NCBI GenBank assembly: GCA_938050265.1
Contig: CALLJT010000025.1
Span: 1 to 6,159 of the forward strand
DNA: 6,159 bases
Source of the DNA: Candidatus Saccharimonadia bacterium
GTDB lineage: Bacteria; Patescibacteriota; Saccharimonadia; Saccharimonadales; SZUA-47
Direction of reading: 5' to 3'
In this document: positions 1 through 6,159 of the stretch, one piece after another
Numbering within the stretch: position 1 is the first letter of the stretch
Layout: every line of letters begins with the position of its first letter
Program-made: the position numbers and the translations under genes
The notes under the pieces: generated by a model
Databases searched by the model: none
What the model was told of the DNA's origin: nothing
The model's input: only the letters and a program-made list of their open reading frames with translations

Positions 1-258
1 AGGTTCTTGCGAACAACCCCTGTGCGAGTATTTGTAGATCTATGGTAAGTTTTTATTTGTAATCAATGAGATCTGTAATCAGTGTATAAACTTTTTATTC
101 GAAAAACAAGGAAAACGAGCAATTTATCATGGACTTTTCCACAGCGTATGTACTCATTCCTTGCAACAACTGTCATACCTATTGTTGTAAATCATACTTC
201 ATATTACGTCACAAAACACCTGCAGAGTACACCCAAACACTACAACCTCAACTATTTT
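1..258. other. AT-rich intergenic region, no supported gene
   Basis: No open frame with a plausible start and ribosome site is present, and no tRNA or other RNA is recognised. It holds the weak terminator candidate, a direct repeat of TGTAATCA (58-65 and 74-81), two AGATCT palindromes (36-41 and 69-74), and a second small inverted repeat (CAACAA 164-169, TTGTTG 182-187) without a T-tract. The base composition is clearly richer in A and T than either gene. Confidence 0.6.
102..140 (-). terminator. Weak candidate terminator downstream of the gene pair
   Basis: On the minus strand GGAAAA (135-140) can pair with TTTTCC (110-115) across a 19-base loop, and the stem is followed by TTGTTTTT (102-109). 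It lies about 120 bases after the stop of the membrane-protein gene. The stem is short, AT-rich and its loop is long, so it is a poor match to a classical rho-independent terminator and is listed only as the best candidate. Confidence 0.22.
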
Positions 259-1278
259 TTATGTCCGCCCGAGACCCGCTACATATCCAGCCCATGCATC
301 ATCCGATATTTTTTTTGCGCTCGAGATAAATATCATCACGTCATCCTTAATAAACACAAGCGACTGTACTCCGCCATATGTTTCAGCAAATCCATGGTAT
401 ACCGTTGCCCCATCCACCTGGATGATGTCCGTTGCTTGGAAGTTTTCAGCTGTTTCTTTGAGTTTTGCAGCAACATTACCCTGAAAAGACTGTGGTACCT
501 GCTGCTGGCTGACTCGTAACTCTGCCCCCGCAAACGAGTCTATGTACGCGTACACAGGTTCGTTACCTGGCGGACTCACTTCAACAACAGAGAACGACTG
601 TGCATCTTTAGATGCCGGAAAAAACAGAGAAAACTCAGTGTCGTTCCCTACAGAGGGTAGCTGGACCTGTTCTTTCGCACTCTGTGTATCAACCGTACCC
701 GTACCGGCATGTGCCCCGAGTACGTTCTCTGTCGATCTATCTGTGACTGTACCATTCCGCAGCACTGATACTCCAGCTATCGTGCAGACCACAATCAGCC
801 CTGCTACCGCTAATCCTTTAACGCCCCATTGTCGCTTAAAACGCACATACCAAGCAACTATGTACTGTGCGCCACTCCTAAGTGCTGGCAACACACTATG
901 TGAGCTACGAGCTTTCTGCTGCTGCTGGTGACGAGTACGTTGCCTACCACCGCGAAAACGTGACTGAGAGCGTTCGGTGATCCCGCCAATTGAGTCAACC
1001 ACACCTTGCATCGTCCCTGAAGCTGAGCTTTTCACCGATCGTTCAGCAAGCTGACTAAACGACGGATCACCCCACACGTCAACTATGTCTGTAGTTTCTG
1101 GTCGTTTACCTCGCTCACGCAGAACACTGCCCGCAGCCGGTAGTGAACTCGACTTCTTCTCTATGTGAGGCGTCCGTTGATTGTATAAACTGTGAGTTGT
1201 GCCGTACAAAGATGTACGTGACACATCCTGCTCGGAGGGTGTGCTTCTCAGATTCAACTTTGGTTTATCGTTGTTCAT
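259..1278 (-). CDS. Single-pass membrane protein with exported C-terminal domain, uncharacterised
   Basis: This gene encodes 339 residues. Residues 1-150 are hydrophilic and low in complexity, rich in Ser, Arg, Thr and Gln, with a basic stretch near 107-123 that includes a run of four Gln. A hydrophobic segment at 153-173 (VKGLAVAGLIVVCTIAGVSVL, split here by no charged residue after Lys155) is preceded by RFKRQ, so the positive-inside rule puts the N-terminal half in the cytoplasm. Residues 174-210 look like a flexible linker. Residues 211-339 form a compact alpha/beta-looking domain, with strands near FSLFF, VYAYID, ATVYHGF, SLVFI and VMIFIS and a helix near 270-282. From memory this resembles a Saccharibacteria/CPR membrane-protein family without known function; I cannot search for it. 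The start is well fixed: an in-frame TAG lies four codons upstream of the ATG. Only 30 bases separate it from the giant gene, so it is likely co-transcribed and may help anchor or display that protein, which is inference. Confidence 0.88.
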   Translation of the reverse strand: MNNDKPKLNLRSTPSEQDVSRTSLYGTTHSLYNQRTPHIEKKSSSLPAAGSVLRERGKRPETTDIVDVWGDPSFSQLAERSVKSSASGTMQGVVDSIGGITERSQSRFRGGRQRTRHQQQQKARSSHSVLPALRSGAQYIVAWYVRFKRQWGVKGLAVAGLIVVCTIAGVSVLRNGTVTDRSTENVLGAHAGTGTVDTQSAKEQVQLPSVGNDTEFSLFFPASKDAQSFSVVEVSPPGNEPVYAYIDSFAGAELRVSQQQVPQSFQGNVAAKLKETAENFQATDIIQVDGATVYHGFAETYGGVQSLVFIKDDVMIFISSAKKISDDAWAGYVAGLGRT

Positions 1279-1282
1279 GGCT

Positions 1283-1286
1283 ACCT
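1283..1286 (-). promoter_or_regulatory. Weak Shine-Dalgarno for the membrane-protein gene
   Basis: An AGGT lies four bases before the ATG at 1276-1278 within the 30-base gap between the two genes. A better anti-SD match, AGGTGAGG at 1300-1307, sits about 21 bases from the ATG, which is too far for normal use. Initiation may therefore depend partly on coupling to translation of the giant gene. Confidence 0.35.
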
Positions 1287-1308
1287 ACCAGTATACGTGC
1301 CTCACCTA

Positions 1309-4300
1309 TTAATTCGGACAGTCCGGGTCTTCAGACGTACCACATGGTGTATCAAGCGGTTGCTTTTCGCCCCCAGTAAACGTCTTCCCATGACGCAGTC
1401 GCTTGTTCGGGTCTGCTGTGAAGAACAGCGTTAAGTCGTCGATTGTTGGCCCCCGTGTAACGTCGTCGGGGTACCCGTATGCCCGCGAACTATCGATTGA
1501 AATATTGAAATAGTAAAACCGGGCTGCATCCGTGTCGGTACCCGTACCATCAAGCGGGTTGAATATCTCAACATCACCGAGGCTTACGTCACCAAAGTCC
1601 GTATTTTGGCCCCATGTGTTGTTTACGTCAGTCGAAGACTGGTACTGTGCATACCAACGGGCACCGATGTCATTATCAATCCCATTCAACAGCCAGTTAT
1701 TTGGGAATACGTCCGTATCCGTGTCTATCATCCGGGAGTACCGCGCAACCTGCGGTTGAGAAAAGAGTGTTGCATACAGCGTTCTGTCTGCCCCAGAATA
1801 AGTCAGAGTCGCATCACATGCGCCGCCGAGCACATATGCTCTCCCTTCGTTATAGGCTGCAGCTGCGCCGTATCGGTCACCCCCGTCCAGATCTTCTCTC
1901 GTTTGGTACCATGCCCCAATCCCTGTTGGGTTATTGCCGCTTGCGATAGACGTATTGGCGCTAATCGGTGTAATGTATGTGTTATCTGTACATGTGTTCG
2001 CCGCAGAACGCCCGCCGAATAAGTAGATGTACCCATTTACTGCAAATCCATCCGCATTTCGTATCTGCTGCGGTAATGTCGTGGAAAAACTCCAAGGATC
2101 AATAGTGCCGTCGCTATTTATCTGTGCATACTGTACGTCGCTGAGGTAGTTCGTTCCGTCAAACCCACCAAACAAATACAAGTTATTCGCGTAGCTCATG
2201 ACTGTGTGGCCCCGACGTGCCACAACAGGTGTATCTGTGTCTTCTACCCAGCTATCTACCGCTATATCACCGCCTGTACTGAGCTGTGGACTAATGTATA
2301 CCGTGTCGGACACCGCTGATCCGTCGTACCCCCCAACTACATAAATCCTGTCATTCCAAACAGTCGCACCAAACTCAGTAAGCGCCTGTGCTCCCTGCGA
2401 CGCAGTATCCCCGATACCACCGGATGCAGTTGACCAACTTGAAATGTCACCCGACCCTGCTGGCGTCGCATAGTATACAGTTGACTGAGGTGCTGTATCT
2501 GCACTATTTTGACCGCCCAAGTAGTATAAATCCCCTCCTGCAACCTCAAGCTGCCCCCATCCACGCGCAGCAGGCAAGTCCCCAGTCCCTGTTTCTGATG
2601 TCCAGCCAGAAATAGACCCATCTTCGTCCAGCGTGGCATATTCTACGTTCGCTATGGCGGTTGCGCAGTCTGAAGACCCCGTACACCCTCCAGCCAGATA
2701 CAATTTACCGTTCAGTACAGCCGAACTTGCTCCGATCCTATCCGTATCAAAGTCAGTCGCAGAACTATCATAGTCGCTCGTTGATCCACTAAAGTTGTTG
2801 TACAACTGAAACGTCTGCACAGTCGCTGTCATGGAATTGCATGTCGCCGGCGGCGCACCAGAACTACAGCCCCCGAGTGTATACACGTAACCACTCGACA
2901 CTACTCCGCGCAGATCCCAGCGCTGGTTTACCGTTACGCCAGACTCCGTAAACGTTCCTATGCTTCCGTCACTTACGTCTATTTTAGCAAACAGCAAATC
3001 ATTCAACCCTGTGTCTACGGCAAACCCAGCAAGAGCATACAAATATCCGTTATACCCAAACGCCATACCCCGCCTTCGAGCTGGGCTAATCGTGTTGGCG
3101 GAGGTCTCCCAGATATTATCAAGTACTGTTTCGTCATCAACGTCAACGATATTGTTGCTGTCATCAATCTTCGCGTACATAACCTGCCCACGCTCTACTT
3201 CATTGTCAGACTGTCCGCCAATGAGATAGATATAGTTTGCATATACCGTCCCAGCCATAATGCCGAGTCCTTGGCTGCCAGCCGTCCCAGGCTCCGCGTC
3301 TAGCTGCACCTGTCCCGACGTACTGCAGCTCGCCACTGCACCAGCCGTCGTTATATTGCACTTATAGACGCTCGTTAAGAAGGTGCTCGTACCGGTGCCA
3401 TCACCGCAGTCAAGGCCCGCTTCGGCCCCTTGACTGCAGCCACCAATGACGTACAGATTCCCTGGGTTCGTACCCGCCGTGGCTGGATTTGCGCGGGCAA
3501 ACACGAACGGATACCCGATAGACGTTGTACCGAGGCCAACTGACGATTGCGTCTGAGACGTCCATGCACCGAGAGAGCCATTTGCGTTAAAGGTACTGCG
3601 ATATACATTTGTTTGCCAGTCTTTTCCATCAGTTCCGCCCACTACATATACCGTATTATTGAACACTGTGTAGCCAAATGCAGCAAGTCCAACGCCGCCG
3701 TTAATCGTGTTTGTATTATCTACACACCAGCTACTTACTCCTGAATTTGCATACGTATGGCCAGCACCTGTGCACCCGGCAGCGGGCACCTTACGCAGTG
3801 TCCCATCATTGGCAATCGATGCGTAGTAGATCGTATCCGCTGCGCGACTGGCAGCACCGTTCGTGCAGATCTGTCCAGAGCCACCTACCTCACGACACCC
3901 GCCTATGTAATAAATGACTCCGTTGTTGATAACCACACCTCCTGCCATCTGCCCACCTTCACCGGCACTGTTGCCAAGCGGGGGTGTATCGCAGTCATAC
4001 GGGTCAGTCGTACCGGTGCAGTTACCGCTACCAGATGCTACCGAATCACTTACTGTACTCGCATCGCCATCCTGGTTAACGGTTCCGTAGTCGTTCGTCA
4101 AAATAAGGTCTGCGCACTGACCATTTATTGGGTTCTGAGACGTACACCCACCTATCCCGTATACATAGCCTCTTGACGATACAAGGCTATGGCCTGTTCG
4201 TATATTCGTGAGCCCCAAAATTGTATCCCACGGTGTAATCGTGCCGTCAGCGTTTATGCTCGCGAGCTGTGTATCGTTTTCAACTGTATTGCAGTAGCCA

Positions 4301-6159
4301 GTCGAGGCGAGAGCCGAACAGCCACCATGTAAATACAGGTACCCTCCCCAGATCGTAGAAAATTTACCACCCCACGTCTGGCGTGCATTACTAAACGACT
4401 CTGTTTCATACCATGTGCCCATGTCGCCGTTACTAGCAATTTTGCCATAATAGACTTTGTCCTGAAGCGTGCCAGCGGTTGTCGCACCAATTTCGCCGCC
4501 GTTATTGCCACCTAACACATACATATAATCGTTATATACATGGGTGGTATGCCCAAATAAACTCACATCCAGCGCAGTTGTGCCAGATGTTGTCCACGTC
4601 CCAAGCTCCCCAGTTGGCTTAATTTCGGCTTTACGGACCGTCGTCACCCCACTTGTGCCGGTATATCCACCAACCAGGTACATAGTGTTGTTGTACGCAA
4701 CTGCTGAGTGGTAAGCCACTGCTTCGTCCAAGGCCGTGTCCGTATACCAAAAGCTCCAATTGGCTTCATTATCGTCTGTCGGGTGCCAGAGCTGCGGTTC
4801 GCCATTAGCACCAAGTTTTGCGACATACACCGTGTCCTGCAGCACTCCACTGTCGTTTTCGCCGCCAAACACATACAAAAACCCATTGTACGCAACAAGA
4901 CTATGGCCTTGACGCTCCGCCGGCAGTGCATAATCGGTCAGCGAACACCAGTTAGTACAGTTTCCGTCACCAGGATTATACGCGTTGTCAATAGAACCGT
5001 CGTCAACATCTAACTGAGACCAATACACGTCGTCCTGCACGGCGCCTGCCCCACCGGTAGAATAACTAATGATCACCAGCCCGTCGTCTCCTGCAGCACC
5101 CGCACCACCAGCAGTGCCGCCGTTAGCGCCATCACCCGCACCGGCGCGGTCAGCATCACTTTTGTTGCCCGGGTCTTGACCGGTGCCTGATGCATTTGTG
5201 GCAGGTGAACCCGTTGTGTAGCCGCTACCGCCACCGCCACCAGCGCCACCATTATACCGACTATCCGCCAGTCCGCCGCCGCCACCACCATAATAACCTG
5301 CGCCGCCACCGCCACCGCCTGGTTTCTTGTTTGGACCACCACCATTTTGTTGCGTACCACCATCTCCGCCGCCGTTTATGCCGCCGTTCGCTTGTGCTGC
5401 ACCACTTGAGCCACCTTCACCACCGCTTAACGCTGCGCCTGCGCTACCGACATCTGTACCACCAGCACCGCCAGCTCCTGAAGTTCCGCCAGCACCACCG
5501 GTAGTAGTATCATTCCCATCACCTGTTACACCTGTTGTGCCACCCCCAGCTCCTGCATCATCACCTGGCTGCCGAGCAGAAGAACCACTATCGCCATTTC
5601 CGCCGCCGCCGCCTGCGCCACCAGCGGCCACAACAACTGCATTCGCTGTGGAGGGTGTTGCGGCGCTGAACACACCACTATATCCACCACCGCCGCCGCC
5701 GTTCCCTGAGTTATTACCTCCTGCTCCGCCGTTCCCGCCGCCACCTCCGCCGCCGACTCGGACATATAACGTATTGCCTGGAGTAACTGCAACTGTCGAA
5801 CCTGCATAGCCGCCACCGCCGCCGTTCCCGCCGTCACGGTCAGACGATGCGCCGCCACCGCCGCCGCCTGCGCCCCATGACTTTATAGACACACTTGTGA
5901 CTCCTGCCGGTACTGTAAACGTATCACTCCCAGCCGTGCTGTACGTTGTTTCTACCAACCCACCTTCAGTCGACCCGCCAACGTAATAAATAAAACCGCC
6001 CGTGGCATCAAGCCCACCGTTCCAGCGGCCCTCATTCAGTTGCGTAGTACTGTCCCAACTATCAAACCGAGCACCAGTGGTCGAACCCTTCTGTATTAGT
6101 TCATTAGTCGTATCGAAGTCAATATTCGTTTCATTATTTCCACGCATTAACTTACGGGC
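1309..6159 (-). CDS. Giant secreted Kelch-repeat protein with inserted glycine-rich domain, 5'-partial
   Basis: Residues are numbered from the first ATG in the window (6145-6147). The frame stays open for four more codons (A-R-K-L) to the edge, no Shine-Dalgarno sequence or signal peptide precedes that ATG, and the protein begins in mid-fold, so the true start is probably outside. Order: a Kelch-like strand pair at 51-58 (GFIYYVGG); a glycine-rich domain at about 74-363; Kelch-like blades at about 371-1465, with 17 further aromatic-Gly-Gly strands and repeated 'DTVYYA...IN.DGTI..W' segments; a C-terminal domain at about 1465-1594. There are 24 cysteines, nearly all in close pairs, which fits an oxidising extracytoplasmic location. 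No transmembrane helix or C-terminal sorting signal is visible, so any anchor lies upstream or in a partner. The gene ends in tandem stops (TAA then TAG). Kelch blades form beta-propellers that usually bind protein or carbohydrate; no catalytic motif is seen. An adhesion or cell-contact role is inference. Confidence 0.9.
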   Translation of the reverse strand, partial: ARKLMRGNNETNIDFDTTNELIQKGSTTGARFDSWDSTTQLNEGRWNGGLDATGGFIYYVGGSTEGGLVETTYSTAGSDTFTVPAGVTSVSIKSWGAGGGGGGASSDRDGGNGGGGGYAGSTVAVTPGNTLYVRVGGGGGGGNGGAGGNNSGNGGGGGGYSGVFSAATPSTANAVVVAAGGAGGGGGNGDSGSSARQPGDDAGAGGGTTGVTGDGNDTTTGGAGGTSGAGGAGGTDVGSAGAALSGGEGGSSGAAQANGGINGGGDGGTQQNGGGPNKKPGGGGGGAGYYGGGGGGLADSRYNGGAGGGGGSGYTTGSPATNASGTGQDPGNKSDADRAGAGDGANGGTAGGAGAAGDDGLVIISYSTGGAGAVQDDVYWSQLDVDDGSIDNAYNPGDGNCTNWCSLTDYALPAERQGHSLVAYNGFLYVFGGENDSGVLQDTVYVAKLGANGEPQLWHPTDDNEANWSFWYTDTALDEAVAYHSAVAYNNTMYLVGGYTGTSGVTTVRKAEIKPTGELGTWTTSGTTALDVSLFGHTTHVYNDYMYVLGGNNGGEIGATTAGTLQDKVYYGKIASNGDMGTWYETESFSNARQTWGGKFSTIWGGYLYLHGGCSALASTGYCNTVENDTQLASINADGTITPWDTILGLTNIRTGHSLVSSRGYVYGIGGCTSQNPINGQCADLILTNDYGTVNQDGDASTVSDSVASGSGNCTGTTDPYDCDTPPLGNSAGEGGQMAGGVVINNGVIYYIGGCREVGGSGQICTNGAASRAADTIYYASIANDGTLRKVPAAGCTGAGHTYANSGVSSWCVDNTNTINGGVGLAAFGYTVFNNTVYVVGGTDGKDWQTNVYRSTFNANGSLGAWTSQTQSSVGLGTTSIGYPFVFARANPATAGTNPGNLYVIGGCSQGAEAGLDCGDGTGTSTFLTSVYKCNITTAGAVASCSTSGQVQLDAEPGTAGSQGLGIMAGTVYANYIYLIGGQSDNEVERGQVMYAKIDDSNNIVDVDDETVLDNIWETSANTISPARRRGMAFGYNGYLYALAGFAVDTGLNDLLFAKIDVSDGSIGTFTESGVTVNQRWDLRGVVSSGYVYTLGGCSSGAPPATCNSMTATVQTFQLYNNFSGSTSDYDSSATDFDTDRIGASSAVLNGKLYLAGGCTGSSDCATAIANVEYATLDEDGSISGWTSETGTGDLPAARGWGQLEVAGGDLYYLGGQNSADTAPQSTVYYATPAGSGDISSWSTASGGIGDTASQGAQALTEFGATVWNDRIYVVGGYDGSAVSDTVYISPQLSTGGDIAVDSWVEDTDTPVVARRGHTVMSYANNLYLFGGFDGTNYLSDVQYAQINSDGTIDPWSFSTTLPQQIRNADGFAVNGYIYLFGGRSAANTCTDNTYITPISANTSIASGNNPTGIGAWYQTREDLDGGDRYGAAAAYNEGRAYVLGGACDATLTYSGADRTLYATLFSQPQVARYSRMIDTDTDVFPNNWLLNGIDNDIGARWYAQYQSSTDVNNTWGQNTDFGDVSLGDVEIFNPLDGTGTDTDAARFYYFNISIDSSRAYGYPDDVTRGPTIDDLTLFFTADPNKRLRHGKTFTGGEKQPLDTPCGTSEDPDCPN
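1366..1755 (-). other. C-terminal, probably beta-rich domain of the giant protein
   Basis: Residues 1465-1594 lack the Kelch pattern. They contain an acidic DTDTD stretch (1475-1479), WLLNGIDNDIGARWYAQYQS (1485-1504), alternating aromatic strands such as ARFYYFNISID (1542-1552), and the segment TRGPTIDDLTLFFTADP before RLRHGKTFTGG. The PTIDDLTL part reads like the closing strand of a jelly-roll or discoidin-like sandwich. From memory a very similar ending (…RGPTIDDL…, …RL.HG.TF.GG…) recurs in large Saccharibacteria surface proteins, so this may be a lineage-specific C-terminal module. The tail after it (TPCGTSEDPDCPN) holds one cysteine pair. Confidence 0.6.
1822..4917 (-). repeat. Array of 17 degenerate Kelch-like protein repeats
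   Basis: Within residues 411-1442 the strand 'Y-hydrophobic-hydrophobic-Gly-Gly' recurs with its second Gly at 429, 494, 547, 609, 667, 750, 838, 903, 978, 1041 (here AG), 1093, 1154, 1212, 1273, 1328, 1379 and 1442. Most spacings are 51-65 residues; three are longer (83, 88 and 75). Each strand is followed by a segment like DTVYYAKI and then N-x-D-G-[ST]-[IL]-x-x-W. The repeats are divergent in protein and DNA, so they are old and not a recent tandem amplification. With the split blade upstream the total is 18, enough for two or three propellers of six to eight blades; how they divide cannot be told from the sequence. Confidence 0.85.
5041..5964. repeat. Low-complexity GGN-codon tract (GCC/ACC triplets on the plus strand)
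   Basis: The DNA encoding the glycine-rich domain is a long irregular tract of GGN triplets on the coding strand, seen as ccgccgccaccgcc-type runs on the plus strand. Short pieces recur, for example ccgccgttccc near 5696-5706 and again near 5821-5831. The coding strand is strongly G-rich with closely spaced GG pairs, so two-tetrad G-quadruplexes are possible. Such tracts are prone to slippage and assembly error, although the frame is intact across it here. Confidence 0.75.
5062..5928 (-). other. Glycine-rich domain encoded within the giant gene
   Basis: Residues 74-362 are about 40% glycine and contain no cysteine. The glycine runs are framed by short hydrophobic strands: FTVPAGVTSVSIKSWGAG (77-94), NTLYVRVGG (125-133), NAVVVAAGG (169-177) and DGLVIISYS (355-363), with GYYGGGGGG at 284-292. 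The opening 'FTVPAGVTSV...WGAGGGG' is the signature I associate with the Pfam-type bacterial glycine-rich domain (Gly_rich_2). It also follows the order of the ALK/LTK receptor glycine-rich domain, where poly-glycine II helices pack beside a TNF-like beta-sandwich. The regular strand-forming frames make a folded domain more likely than a mere linker. Family assignment is from memory. Confidence 0.8.
5974..5997 (-). other. First half of a split Kelch-like blade (GFIYYVGG)
   Basis: Residues 51-58 carry the same aromatic-hydrophobic-Gly-Gly strand as the other blades, but the matching second half of the blade (QDDVYWSQLDVDDGSI, residues 371-386) comes only after the glycine-rich domain. Removing residues 62-369 gives a distance of 63 residues to the next Gly-Gly, which is the usual spacing in this protein. 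Confidence 0.7.

Noticed and set aside
3..14. GTTC-TTGC-GAAC inverted repeat as an SOS (LexA) box or tRNA T-arm
   Set aside because: The Gram-positive SOS box has the opposite order (GAAC-N4-GTTC), and no tRNA cloverleaf can be made from the surrounding bases.
1..43. Minus-strand open frame running off the left edge (…DLQILAQGLFART)
   Set aside because: It has no ATG and no supported start after the in-frame TAA, and only about 14 codons are visible, so a gene cannot be supported.
63..176. Minus-strand frame of 37 codons after the membrane-protein gene (starts MTVVARNEYI)
   Set aside because: The only AGG is one base from the ATG, too close to act as a ribosome site, the frame runs through the terminator candidate, and a frame this short is expected by chance.
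82..519. Plus-strand frame of 145 codons overlapping the end of the membrane-protein gene
   Set aside because: More than half lies antisense to a well-supported gene, there is no ribosome site, and the product has no recognisable domain and an unnatural Cys/Tyr/His-rich composition.
5327..5809. Plus-strand proline/alanine-rich frame opposite the glycine-rich domain
   Set aside because: Poly-Pro is the automatic antisense reading of GGN codons; the minus-strand frame continues with full domain logic on both sides.
5041..5964. Triplet tract as a CRISPR array or a recent tandem duplication
   Set aside because: There is no regular unit or spacer pattern; the repeats are irregular glycine codons in a continuous reading frame.

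Overview
The window looks like a piece of a bacterial chromosome of about 50% GC, with two real genes, both on the minus strand and read from right to left. I place it tentatively in the Candidate Phyla Radiation, most likely Saccharibacteria (TM7). Both proteins resemble, from memory and without a search, families common there: giant surface proteins with Kelch-like repeats and a glycine-rich domain, and a single-pass membrane protein with a small exported C-terminal domain. No ribosomal or housekeeping gene is present to confirm this.

Layout in transcription order. From the right edge to 1309 runs one giant reading frame of at least 1612 codons. It is open to the window edge, so the true N-terminus is probably outside. 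It encodes (i) the start of a Kelch-like blade, (ii) a domain of roughly 300 residues, about 40% glycine, (iii) the rest of that blade and 17 more Kelch-like blades, and (iv) a C-terminal, probably beta-rich domain ending in a cysteine pair. Thirty bases later a second gene (1278 to 259) encodes a 339-residue protein: a basic, low-complexity cytoplasmic half, one transmembrane helix and a compact extracytoplasmic domain. The close spacing and absence of a terminator between them suggest co-transcription. Positions 1-258 are AT-rich, with no convincing gene, a weak candidate terminator and some short repeats.

Inferred joint role: a large, secreted, disulfide-rich beta-propeller protein displayed at the cell surface, made together with a membrane protein whose outer domain could help display or anchor it. 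The most unusual points are the glycine-rich domain inserted inside one Kelch blade, its parallel with the poly-glycine domain of animal ALK/LTK receptors, and a strict pattern of paired cysteines through the propeller part. Function (adhesion, host-cell contact, other binding) cannot be read from the sequence.
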